64,000 bases of DNA from Arcobacter suis CECT 7833 (GTDB lineage Bacteria; Campylobacterota; Campylobacteria; Campylobacterales; Arcobacteraceae): assembly GCF_003544815.1 (NCBI RefSeq), contig NZ_CP032100.1:2232001-2296000 (forward strand). Direction: 5' to 3'. The notes under the pieces are model-generated. The model did not search any database. It saw nothing but the letters and a program-made list of their open reading frames with translations, and was not told the DNA's origin. Positions 24,850 through 38,150 of this stretch are shown here, in pieces. Every line of letters starts with the position of its first letter. Within the stretch, counting starts at the first letter, position 1. The position numbers and the translations under genes were made by a program.

Positions 24850-26096
24850 TTACTATTGACCTTTTTATTAACATAATCTCTTTCATTTGAAACTTTACTA
24901 ATGGATAAAACTAAACCTATAGAAATTGCCATTGAAAGCATAGAAGAACCTCCATAAGATAATAAAGGAACTGCAATACCTTTAATAGGAATCATCCCAG
25001 ATATACCGTAAGAATTTATTAAAAATGCAATTATTATCATCAATGCAATTCCTAATGTAAATAGGTGATAAATAGGATTATCCACTCTTCTACTAATTTT
25101 AAATATTCTCCAAATTATTAAAAATATTATAGTTGAGAATAACATTAACCCAACTAATCCTATCTCTTCTGTAATTCCTGCAAGTACAAAGTCGGTATGA
25201 ACTTCAGATAAAAATCCAACTTTAATATCACCCAGTCCAACACCTTGACCAAAAAAACCGCCATTATGAATTGCATTTAAAGAGTGAGAAACTTGATATG
25301 GTTCAGGTAATTCATCAATTCTCAAATATGGCTCAGCCCAAGAAGGTAAAACAGATAAAATCCCATCTTGAACCATTGCCCACCAAGAATGTATTCTTTT
25401 AATCCTATGAGGCGCAGCAATAATTAATCCAATAACTCCCACAACAGCAATAGTTCCCAAAGCTAAAAATATTTTAAATGATCTATTAGCAAAAATCAAT
25501 AAAATAACCAGAATAATTGCTAGTAATACTACTTGACCTAAATCTTTTTGCAAAAAAGCAATAATAAATACAACAACAAAAAAAGTTAAAAAATATGGAG
25601 ATAAAAGTAAAACTTCTTCAATCAATCCAATTTTTTTTGGTTTATGAATAACTTTTCTATGAAATGACCAAGATAAAAAATATATAAATCCAATTTTGAA
25701 AAACTCAACAGGAGATAAAGAAAATCCAGGAAGCCTAATCCATCTATTTGCCCCTCCTGATTCTGTTACTAATGAGGCTGGTAAAAAAGGCATTAATATC
25801 ATTAAAACAAAAAATACCACAAACAGTGACATTCCAACTTTTTTTACTAGCTTATCAGGATCTAACATTGAAAAATACCACATTATAAAGATGGCAACAA
25901 TACCAACTAAAGCCTGTCTTATGAAAAAATGAAATTGATCATATCCAAAAAATTCCACTGTATATATGGTCAAGGAATATGAAAAAATTATACTTGAAAT
26001 AATTAATAGTGACACCAATATAAACAAAGGGTAGTCAGCTTCATTATTATTTAAATTATTGTTATTTGATTTAATATTAGTTTTGTTAAAATACAT
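24846..26096 (-). CDS. ftsW: SEDS-family peptidoglycan glycosyltransferase, FtsW type
   Basis: Multispan lipid II polymerase/flippase-family protein of the divisome; 416 residues with about ten spans. Recognisable SEDS segments are GGANRWIRLPGFSLSPVEFFKIG, split here as GGANRWIRLP and SLSPVEFFKI, and PLLSYGGSSM near the C-terminus. The next gene is murG, the usual ftsW partner, which favours FtsW over RodA. It is divergent from an ftsI-type PBP gene with only a 28-base gap. Confidence 0.92.
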   Translation of the reverse strand: MYFNKTNIKSNNNNLNNNEADYPLFILVSLLIISSIIFSYSLTIYTVEFFGYDQFHFFIRQALVGIVAIFIMWYFSMLDPDKLVKKVGMSLFVVFFVLMILMPFLPASLVTESGGANRWIRLPGFSLSPVEFFKIGFIYFLSWSFHRKVIHKPKKIGLIEEVLLLSPYFLTFFVVVFIIAFLQKDLGQVVLLAIILVILLIFANRSFKIFLALGTIAVVGVIGLIIAAPHRIKRIHSWWAMVQDGILSVLPSWAEPYLRIDELPEPYQVSHSLNAIHNGGFFGQGVGLGDIKVGFLSEVHTDFVLAGITEEIGLVGLMLFSTIIFLIIWRIFKISRRVDNPIYHLFTLGIALMIIIAFLINSYGISGMIPIKGIAVPLLSYGGSSMLSMAISIGLVLSISKVSNERDYVNKKVNSK

Positions 26097-26124
26097 TTCT
26101 CATTATATAATAATATGGATAAAT

Positions 26125-28023
26125 ATGCCTTCAAAAAAAATCGAAAAAGTTGATAAAACAAAAAAAATAGTGATTCTATTTTCATTTATTTTTTTATGTT
26201 TAAGTATTTTATTTTTTTCAGTATTTAGAACAATTACTGAAAAACGACATATGCCTTCGTTAAAAGGTGAAAAATCAGAATTATCAGTAAGAGGTGATAT
26301 TATAAGTTCTGATAATTTTAAAATTGCTTCTTCAAAAAAAGTCTATAAAGCAATGATTGATACAAGATATTTAGATCCAGCAAAAGAAGAACTTTTTTTA
26401 AATTTATTTTCAATCTATAGTAACATCGATTATAAAACATTAAAAGAAAAATTAAATGAAGGAAGAAAAGAACCAGGAAGCTTAGTTCTTTCATATAGTA
26501 TTGATTCAAGATCAGCTAAAAATCTAAAAGAATTAGCCTTTAAATTAATCCAATTGAATGTATTTGAAAGTAAATTAATTAATGGAGCAAAAATATTAAG
26601 AGGTTTAACAATTAGCGAAAGTGGAGAAAAAAGAACATTTTCATATAATGATACCTTAACTCCTGTTGTTGGATATATTTCAAAATTTGAATCAGAATCT
26701 GGAAAAACAAAAGTAAATGGAATTAAAGGTTTAGAAAAGAATTATAATAAAGTATTAAATCAATCAAAAGATGGAATTTTGCAAGGAGATAGGGATGTAC
26801 TATCATACATATCTTTTGATAAAAATTCAATAATTAGAAAAAGAATAGATGGTGCTACTTTAAATCTTAATATTCCTCTAAAATTACAAAAAAATAATGA
26901 AACTACATTGGATATGCATAAAAAGAAATTAAGTGCAGATGAGATTATTGTTTCAATTATGGAAAACAAAACTGGTAAAATCTTAACAATGGCATCTTCA
27001 AATAGATTTAACCCTGAAAAAATCACTAAAGAAGATATTCCTTCATTAAATGTTAATGCAATTGAATATCAGTTTGAACCAGGTTCAATTATAAAACCTA
27101 TTTCTATTTCACTTGCTATGGATAAAAATTTAGTTAAAAAAAATGAAAGTTTTTATGCCTATAATGAAGGAGTAAAAACAGCAAAAGGCTTTCCAAGAGG
27201 TGGATATAAAATAGGAAGATTTACTATTAAAGATGACCACCAATTTGGAAAACATAATTTATCTTTGGATGATATTGTAATGTATTCATCAAATATTGGT
27301 ACTTTACAAATTGCTCAAAGATTAACTGGACCAGAATTTTATGAAGGTATGAAAAGATTTGGTTTTACAAGAAAAACAGGAATAGATTTACCTTATGAAA
27401 AAAAAGGTCTTATGCCAAAAGTTTGGCAATTTTCTGCTGGAGATAAAGATAAAAGAGATAATGTTTTTAAAGCAACTGTATCTTTTGGACAAGGGATGAC
27501 TTCAACTTTTATACAAGTTATAAAAGCTTATTCAACATTTAATAATGATGGATATATGATTACACCAAGAATTGTTTCTCACTTAACATATGATAATAAT
27601 AAATACAAACCTTACGATGATAAACTTGAAAAAGTAATTTCAAAAGAGACTGCAGACGAAATGAAAAAGATGCTGATTAAAACAGTAACTGATGGAACGG
27701 GAAAAGCTGCAAGAATTGATGGTTTAGAAATTGGTGGGAAAACTGGAACAGCTCAAATTGCAAGAGGAGGAAAATATTTAAAAGAATATATTTCATCTTT
27801 TTTTGGTTTTGTAAATGATGAACATAATAACTCATACACAATCGGAGTAACAGTAATTAATCCCATATCCACTGGACCCAATTGGTATTATTATTATGCT
27901 TCGTCATCTGCTGTTCCCGTTTTTAGAGAAATTGTTCAAAATTTAGTAAAATTAAATTATTTAGTTCCTAAAGAGAATATTGATTTTGACAAAAAAGTAA
28001 AAGAAGATATAATTCCAGATTAA
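26125..28023 (+). CDS. ftsI: Class B penicillin-binding protein, FtsI/PBP3 type
   Basis: Transpeptidase that partners FtsW in septal cross-linking. I place the start at ATG 26125 (MPSKKIEKVDK), giving 632 residues; the longer frame from 26059 would run inside ftsW. One membrane span is at about 17-37. The class B dimerisation domain is followed by transpeptidase motifs SIIK (S321), SSN (388-390) and KTG (539-541). Being head-to-head with ftsW supports the FtsI assignment over PBP2. The Shine-Dalgarno is weak. It is followed 16 bases later by a cyclophilin gene. Confidence 0.88.
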   Translation: MPSKKIEKVDKTKKIVILFSFIFLCLSILFFSVFRTITEKRHMPSLKGEKSELSVRGDIISSDNFKIASSKKVYKAMIDTRYLDPAKEELFLNLFSIYSNIDYKTLKEKLNEGRKEPGSLVLSYSIDSRSAKNLKELAFKLIQLNVFESKLINGAKILRGLTISESGEKRTFSYNDTLTPVVGYISKFESESGKTKVNGIKGLEKNYNKVLNQSKDGILQGDRDVLSYISFDKNSIIRKRIDGATLNLNIPLKLQKNNETTLDMHKKKLSADEIIVSIMENKTGKILTMASSNRFNPEKITKEDIPSLNVNAIEYQFEPGSIIKPISISLAMDKNLVKKNESFYAYNEGVKTAKGFPRGGYKIGRFTIKDDHQFGKHNLSLDDIVMYSSNIGTLQIAQRLTGPEFYEGMKRFGFTRKTGIDLPYEKKGLMPKVWQFSAGDKDKRDNVFKATVSFGQGMTSTFIQVIKAYSTFNNDGYMITPRIVSHLTYDNNKYKPYDDKLEKVISKETADEMKKMLIKTVTDGTGKAARIDGLEIGGKTGTAQIARGGKYLKEYISSFFGFVNDEHNNSYTIGVTVINPISTGPNWYYYYASSSAVPVFREIVQNLVKLNYLVPKENIDFDKKVKEDIIPD

Positions 28024-28039
28024 AAAATAAAGGATTAAA

Positions 28040-28549
28040 ATGTTCGGATTTAAAAAAGAATTAAAAAAATATGACTTACCTCAAGAAGAATTATCAAAAT
28101 TCAACTATGCAAAAATTATTACAGATAAAGGCGTAATTTGGATTAAATTATTCAATAAAGAAACTCCAACTGCTGTATCAAATTTCTCAACTTTAGCAAA
28201 TGATGGATTTTATAATGGATTAAATTTTCACAGAGTAATTCCAGGATTCATGGCACAAGGTGGTTGTCCAGAAGGTTCTGGTGCAGGAGGTCCTGGATGG
28301 TCAATTGAATGTGAAACAAAAGCTGAAAAACAAGTTCACAACAAAGGAAGCTTATCAATGGCTCACGCTGGTAAAAATACAGGAGGAAGCCAATTCTTTA
28401 TCTGTTTTGTACCTTGTCCTCACTTAGATGGTGGTCATACTGTATTTGGTGGAATTGAAGAAAATGATGCTGACAGTTTTTCAGTTCTTGATTCAATTAA
28501 ACAAAAAGATAAAATCGAATCAATTGAAATTTTAGAAAAAAGAGATTAA
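28040..28549 (+). CDS. Peptidyl-prolyl cis-trans isomerase, cyclophilin type
   Basis: Cyclophilin of 169 residues without a signal peptide, so probably cytoplasmic. The active-site segment FHRVIPGFMAQGG contains the catalytic Arg, and GGSQFFIC and HLDGGHTVFG complete the fold. It is likely co-transcribed with the upstream PBP gene. Confidence 0.95.
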   Translation: MFGFKKELKKYDLPQEELSKFNYAKIITDKGVIWIKLFNKETPTAVSNFSTLANDGFYNGLNFHRVIPGFMAQGGCPEGSGAGGPGWSIECETKAEKQVHNKGSLSMAHAGKNTGGSQFFICFVPCPHLDGGHTVFGGIEENDADSFSVLDSIKQKDKIESIEILEKRD

Positions 28550-28561
28550 TTCTCTTTTTCT
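28534..28561 (+). terminator. Probable terminator after the cyclophilin gene
   Basis: The end of the gene and its stop form a stem (AGAAAAAAGAGA with TCTCTTTTTCT, one bulge), with the descending arm supplying a T tract. Confidence 0.55.
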
Positions 28562-29664
28562 AGTCTTTACAAAATTTTCCTCTTTTTTGGTAGTTTAGTT
28601 TCTCTTCTTTTTTAATATTATGCTTTATTTCTTTTATAAATTGAATTATAAAGTTCACTTCTTTTATACTTATATAAAGTATAAATTTTTTTTGCTTTTT
28701 TAAATGCTCTTTTATAATTTGATGAAGTTTAAAACTATTTTCTTTTTTATCCAACCAGCCATTTTTCTCAAGTTTTATTAGTTTATTTTTTATATTATCA
28801 TCACCAAAACATTTTTCAAATACAGTAATATCAATCTCAAGTGATGGAAAAAGTGAAAGTATTAATAATAACTCTTTTAAATCCTCTTTTTTCAAACTCT
28901 CATATTGTCTATTAAAATTATCTTCTAAATGCTCTTGAAATGTTTTTTCATCATCAATATCAATATTTTTCAATTCTCTTTTATTTAAGACTTCAATAGT
29001 AATAAATCCATTATTAAGAGAACTTGCAGTTAATTTTATAAACAAAGGATGATTTCCTAAATACTTTTTTACAATACTTCCTACATCTTCATTTGTTTCA
29101 TAATTAGATTTGAACAATTCAACAGCATCACCAGCATCAATATCATTTAATACCTCAAGATTTATCTGATTTTTTTCATCAATATTTTTAAGTCTAGTTG
29201 TTATTAATAAATCAAAATTGTGATTTAAAAGTTTTAGTTTCTCGAAATCCTCTTTTGATTCTAAATTATCAAGTATAAAAAGATTTTTACCACGTATAAC
29301 TGTATCAAAATTACTATCTTTATCCAATTCAAGTTTTTCTTTAAAAGAAGTAATCATCAAACTTTCAAATGTAGTCTTTTCAGAAATCTCTAAAAATATA
29401 ATATTATTTTATCTTATCTGCAATCTCTAAATAATTTATTTCATCTTCTCTAAAAAGAAGAAGAGAATCAATAATATTTTTTTTATTACTATCAATGATT
29501 ACACTAGATAAATCAATTAATAAAGTTTTCCTAAAAGGAGTTTCATCCTTTCTTTTTAATTTTACTGATTGCGAAATACCAGCACCAATAAAAGGAATAA
29601 CTTTACCATTTTCTATATCATTTTTTAAACTATTTATATTTACATTATTCAAACTATCACTCAA
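28560..29664 (-). pseudogene. Decayed SIR2-like/STAND NTPase gene (defence-type remnant)
   Basis: Two minus-strand fragments read as one broken gene. The upstream fragment (29404-29664, 86 residues) begins with the SIR2-like nucleotide-binding motif GKVIPFIGAGIS at residues 20-31 and stops after ADKIK. The downstream fragment (open from about 29411 to 28560, first ATG at 29360) starts in the middle of an NB-ARC/STAND domain: IIFLEISEKTTFESLM, Walker B-like LFILDNLE, sensor LLITTR, GNHPLFIKL, then a winged-helix-like region ending early. The rest of the SIR2 domain and the Walker A loop are missing and the frames do not match. Both fit an internal deletion, and the C-terminal repeat region is probably lost too. 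SIR2-STAND proteins are known anti-phage effectors; that role for the ancestor is inferred. Confidence 0.7.
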
Positions 29665-29764
29665 AAAAAGACCTTAATATAATTTAATGACAGTATAGTG
29701 AAAAGTTATTAAAGAAAGTTAAGATGAAAGCAAGCTAAAAACAAGCCCCAGAAAAAAGCGGAGC

Positions 29765-29820
29765 TAAAAAAAAAGCTTCTTCCTAAAAGAACTTGGAAAG
29801 TTCAGATAGGAAAAAGCTTA
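29765..29820 (-). terminator. rRNA operon terminator
   Basis: Downstream of 5S on the minus strand, outer arms 29807-29819 and 29773-29785 pair over 13 positions with one G-U, with an inner GAACTT/AAGTTC stem, followed by nine T. A strong intrinsic terminator. Confidence 0.9.
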
Positions 29821-29837
29821 GTGTGTAAAAACTCAAG

Positions 29838-29954
29838 AGCTGGCAGCGGCCTACGTTTCCACCAGGGGACCCGGCAGTATTATCGGCGATGAAGTGCTTG
29901 ACTTCCAGGTTCGGAATGGGACTGGGTATTTCCACTTCTCTATAGCCACCAGCA
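29838..29954 (-). rRNA. rrf: 5S ribosomal RNA
   Basis: About 117 bases with complementary termini (GCTGGTGGC and GCTGCCAGC) and the conserved CCCATTCCGAAC and GCCGATAATACTG segments. Ends are placed by pairing and are good to a few bases. Confidence 0.95.
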
Positions 29955-30120
29955 AAGTTGAGTGTAAAAAGTAAGAATAGGTACTCTTTACACTCAACTC
30001 AAACTAGAGTTAAGAAAAAATAATGTTAAAGTCTTTTGTTCTTTCTAAAAAAAAACACAATGTGTCTTAAAAATATATATAGTATATATTTAATAAGATA
30101 GTAAACCAAAGAATTGTTTT
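29955..30120 (-). other. 23S-5S spacer
   Basis: No gene. It carries the downstream halves of two stems that pair with sequence upstream of 23S: 30020-30036 and 30084-30114. Confidence 0.8.
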
Positions 30121-33031
<2,911 letters not shown>

Positions 33032-33359
33032 ATAAACAGAATTAAATTCTGTCGCATTTTTGATAATATTCTTTGGCTACTATCTTATTAAACATATTAT
33101 TTAAAATATATCAATAAAATAAGTTGTGTTCTATCTATTTCTAGATAATTAAAATTTTTGTTTTTAATTATTAGTTCTACTTTGAATAAATTCTCATAGT
33201 TCTTTTAATTAAACGAAAAAATTAAAGACTTTAACATTATATTTTTAAATATCATTTTGATTCGAAAATCAAATATAAATTCAAACTCTATTTGAACTTA
33301 TATTTAACTTTTTTTCAAGTTTCTTAATTTTAATTATAAACTTCTAAACTATTTAAAGG
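33032..33359 (-). other. tRNA-Ala-23S spacer
   Basis: About 330 AT-rich bases with no gene. It contains the upstream halves of the 23S processing stems: 33224-33240 (17 bp, perfect) and 33068-33098 (two long paired blocks). Confidence 0.75.
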
Positions 33360-33435
33360 TGGTGGAGAATAGCGGGATCGAACCGCTGACCTCCTGCGTG
33401 CAAAGCAGGCGCTCTCCCAGCTGAGCTAATTCCCC
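33360..33435 (-). tRNA. trnA: tRNA-Ala (TGC anticodon)
   Basis: Minus-strand cloverleaf of 76 bases with anticodon TGC in the TTTGCAC loop and an encoded CCA, in the 16S-23S spacer. Confidence 0.96.
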
Positions 33436-33463
33436 ACACTGATTAATCTTTAAGATTATTTAA

Positions 33464-33540
33464 TGGTGGGCCTATCAGGACTTGAACCTGAGACCTCACG
33501 ATTATCAGTCGAGCGCTCTAGCCAGCTGAGCTATAGGCCC
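33464..33540 (-). tRNA. trnI: tRNA-Ile (GAT anticodon)
   Basis: Minus-strand cloverleaf of 77 bases with GGGCCTA/TAGGCCC acceptor ends, anticodon GAT and an encoded CCA, in the 16S-23S spacer upstream of tRNA-Ala. Confidence 0.96.
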
Positions 33541-33556
33541 TTAAACCTATTTTAAA

Positions 33557-35354
<1,798 letters not shown>

Positions 35355-35456
35355 CTTCACAAACGTTTATAATTATTTTTAAAGATCATCCTAGCTTCGA
35401 TTACAACGTCTCTCATCATTCTCTCGTTTGATGCGTTCCAGTCAAATTGGACGGGA

Positions 35457-35485
35457 ATTATAATAGATTCTTTTGGCTTTGTCAA
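35457..35485 (-). promoter_or_regulatory. rRNA operon promoter
   Basis: Minus strand TTGACA (35480-35485), 17-base spacer, TATAAT (35457-35462): a consensus sigma70 promoter. Just downstream is a C-rich discriminator (TCCCGTCC), typical of growth-rate-controlled rRNA promoters, and just upstream is AT-rich sequence that could act as an UP element. Confidence 0.9.
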
Positions 35486-35576
35486 TACCTTGCAGCTTAA
35501 ATTTGGCTTAAATTTTTGGATTTGTTCGTTTTTTACTTCTTTCCCTCTATTTAACTATGTTTTATTTGGGTTTTGA

Positions 35577-36206
35577 TTAATACTGATTAATTTTTGAATA
35601 TCCTGTTTTAGGAAAAAGAACTATTTCTTTACTATTTCCATCTTTTGAAACAAATTTTATATTGCAGGGTACTGTAATTTCATATTCATTTGATTCATTT
35701 TCATTCACACTTAATTTAGAATAGATTTTCCCATCGCTTCCAAAAGATAATTGTCCTAAAGAAGTGGTTGAGTTACAAGACATTTGAACATCTGTTATTT
35801 CAAAATTTTTTGTTAATAATACATATTTACTATTTGAATTATTTTCTGCACATTGATTTGAAGAATAAATATTTTTTCCACTTAGTGGATCTTTTAGACT
35901 ATCTTCTGCACTTGGATGACCAGATTTATTATTATCACTATATATTGAGTAATAAATACCACCACCTTCACTCTCTCTACATCTAAAAAATTTCATAGTC
36001 CATCTTTTTCTATGCCATAAAGAATCTTCTAAATCATATTTCTCATCAATTAATGCTTTTTGTCTTGTGTATGAGAGATATAATTCGATTCTATTTGTTA
36101 ATTCATCTAAATAATTAATTTTATTTTTGGGTAAAAAAATCGTATATAAAAATGCTATTAATGAAATAACAACTATTAATTCTAATATTGAAAATGATTT
36201 TTTCAT
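35577..36206 (-). CDS. Type IV pilin-like / pseudopilin protein
   Basis: A 209-residue protein with a class III (prepilin) signal: MKKS then FSILELIVVISLIAFL, including the conserved Glu at +5 and a hydrophobic helix. The residue before the cleavage site is Ser rather than the usual Gly. The rest is a polar globular domain with four cysteines (C75, C118, C143, C180 region), which could form disulfides. Its start overlaps the stop of the upstream membrane protein gene by 4 bases, implying coupling. Secretion-system pseudopilin or minor pilin are the options; no other pilus genes are visible here. Confidence 0.75.
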   Translation of the reverse strand: MKKSFSILELIVVISLIAFLYTIFLPKNKINYLDELTNRIELYLSYTRQKALIDEKYDLEDSLWHRKRWTMKFFRCRESEGGGIYYSIYSDNNKSGHPSAEDSLKDPLSGKNIYSSNQCAENNSNSKYVLLTKNFEITDVQMSCNSTTSLGQLSFGSDGKIYSKLSVNENESNEYEITVPCNIKFVSKDGNSKEIVLFPKTGYSKINQY

Positions 36207-37402
36207 TTTAGTTTTATTAGATAAGCAACAAAAACTTCCTTACCATAATATTTAATACTTATTCGTTCACTTGGATAATCATAATTTTTTAGTGTTAAAA
36301 AATAATCATCACCTTTTTCTATATGATAAAATCTTAATCTTAAAGATAACTCTTCATCATCAGTTGTAACTGAATTTATACCTCTTGCAGAAAGTTCTTC
36401 AACTAATTCTTTTATAAAATGATATTGATATACGAAATGTTTATTTGCATTTGGAAGAATCAAATATAAAGGTTTATTTACAAAAGTTAGAATTACATTT
36501 ATTGATAACATTAACACCACTAAAAATGCCAAAATATTATAGTTTGTTCTGAACTCTTTTAATCTAATTCTATATGCATGAAAAAATGTTTTTAGCATAT
36601 AAGGTAGAGATATTACTACGTAAGGTGCAAAATCTTCGATATAAATTCTTTGTCTAAAAGAAAATATTAAAGATAAAAGTAAAGCAGTTATTGAAATGTA
36701 CCATATTAATGTTCTTTCATCTTTTATCCAACTTCTATACATAGTATATAAAAAATATAAAAAAAGAAATGGTGAAAATACAGTTGCATAAATAGCAAAA
36801 GTATCAACTAAAAATCCTCTTGGTTTGCCTCCTGTAGAAAATCCGTATATATACATTGAAAGACTAAATAATATTAAAGAAATATATATAAGTTTTGTAT
36901 CTTTATTTTTCAAAGAATAAAAAAATAAAGCTAAATATAAAACAGCAAAAGAGTTATCAATAAATAAAAATAGTAAAAGTAATAAATATGAGTGTTTATT
37001 GTATTTATGATAATAATATAAATATAATAAAGTAAAAAAGATAATAACAATAGCACTATTTACAAGTAAAGAAGCACTTAAAACTCCTGGAAGAACCATA
37101 AATACAATAATTGAAATATATCTATCTTTCTCATATTTAAAATAATTTTCTGTTATTTTATACATAATAATTATACTAAAGGCATAAAATAATATAAAAG
37201 GTAATCGTAAAGCTAAATCATTTTGTCCTAAAATGTAAATAGATGTATTTGTAATTAAAGATAAAACAGAATTATTTACAAATACATTTAAGGCCTCTTT
37301 ATATGAAATACTAAGAGAATAAATTGCTTTAAATAACAATATAAATGTTAAAAATAGTAGTGATGAATAAAAATAGTATTTATATTTGTTGTTTGTAGTC
37401 AT
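36203..37402 (-). CDS. Multispan membrane protein, GT-C (family 39-like) glycosyltransferase candidate
   Basis: 399 residues with roughly ten hydrophobic spans and a short C-terminal soluble part from about residue 325. The N-terminal layout, a first span then a loop with SYKEAL and NDLALRLPF, resembles GT-C enzymes of the ArnT/PMT class, where the first loop carries catalytic acidic residues. The match is weak, and donor and acceptor are unknown. It lies between a glutamine amidotransferase gene (5 bases upstream) and the pseudopilin gene it overlaps. Confidence 0.55.
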   Translation of the reverse strand: MTTNNKYKYYFYSSLLFLTFILLFKAIYSLSISYKEALNVFVNNSVLSLITNTSIYILGQNDLALRLPFILFYAFSIIIMYKITENYFKYEKDRYISIIVFMVLPGVLSASLLVNSAIVIIFFTLLYLYYYHKYNKHSYLLLLLFLFIDNSFAVLYLALFFYSLKNKDTKLIYISLILFSLSMYIYGFSTGGKPRGFLVDTFAIYATVFSPFLFLYFLYTMYRSWIKDERTLIWYISITALLLSLIFSFRQRIYIEDFAPYVVISLPYMLKTFFHAYRIRLKEFRTNYNILAFLVVLMLSINVILTFVNKPLYLILPNANKHFVYQYHFIKELVEELSARGINSVTTDDEELSLRLRFYHIEKGDDYFLTLKNYDYPSERISIKYYGKEVFVAYLIKLK

Positions 37403-37407
37403 TTTAT

Positions 37408-37977
37408 TTATAATTTTAAGAAATTATTTATAATCTTATATCCATGTTCACTCATAATTGATTCAGGATGAAACTGTACACCATAGATTTGTTTATCTTT
37501 TATCTCTAATGACATAATTTCTCCATCATCCAAACTATAAGATGTAACAATAATATCATCTGGAAGATTTTCTTTTTCTACAATTAATGAATGATATCTT
37601 GTTTGGGTAAACTCTTTTGGTAATCCATCAAAAATTTTTGTGTCTTTTACAACTTTTATTAAAGAAGTTTTCCCATGCATCATATTTTTTGCTCGAACAA
37701 CATTTGCTCCGAATACTTGTCCAATTGCTTGATGTCCTAAACAGATTCCAAATATTGGTTTTTTTCCTGCAAAATATTTTATAACATCTAAACAAACTCC
37801 CGCATCATTAGGTGTTGCTGGTCCTGGAGATATGATAATTTTTTCAGGATTCAAATTCTCAATTTCTTTTAATGTTAATTCATCATTTCTTATAATTTTT
37901 AAATCAGCTCCTAATTCTAAACAATATTGAACTATATTATAAGTAAAAGAGTCGTAGTTATCAATCATCAAAATCAT
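37408..37977 (-). CDS. Anthranilate/aminodeoxychorismate synthase glutamine amidotransferase subunit
   Basis: Class I glutamine amidotransferase that supplies ammonia from glutamine to a chorismate-using partner (TrpE or PabB). I chose the ATG at 37977, giving the family N-terminus MILMIDNYDSFTYN and 189 residues; an upstream start would add ten Lys-rich residues. Catalytic Cys is in GICLGHQAIGQ, and His/Glu in GVQFHPESI. No trpE or pabB is adjacent, so TrpG and PabA cannot be separated; it may serve both. Confidence 0.88.
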   Translation of the reverse strand: MILMIDNYDSFTYNIVQYCLELGADLKIIRNDELTLKEIENLNPEKIIISPGPATPNDAGVCLDVIKYFAGKKPIFGICLGHQAIGQVFGANVVRAKNMMHGKTSLIKVVKDTKIFDGLPKEFTQTRYHSLIVEKENLPDDIIVTSYSLDDGEIMSLEIKDKQIYGVQFHPESIMSEHGYKIINNFLKL

Positions 37978-38057
37978 ATATCTTATTTCCTTTTTTTTTA
38001 ATTTCAAATTATAACACTAATAAAATTTGTTTATCTTAAAGAACTCTTTATTTTATT

Positions 38058-38072
38058 TGATAATCATTCTTA
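38058..38072 (+). promoter_or_regulatory. Fur box upstream of the iron transporter
   Basis: TGATAATCATTCTTA matches 13 of 15 positions of the palindromic Fur core TGATAATnATTATCA. It lies about 80 bases before the ferric-binding protein gene, so iron-responsive repression is likely. Confidence 0.7.
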
Positions 38073-38150
38073 GTATTAAGACTACTTAAAGAATAAAAAT
38101 ATTACTATTCACCATATTAAATTTTGAAAAAAATTAAAAAAGGATTTTAA

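Noticed and set aside
26059-26124. 22-residue N-terminal extension of the FtsI-type PBP
   Set aside because: It would lie within ftsW, is hydrophobic and precedes a better start with the usual basic N-terminus.
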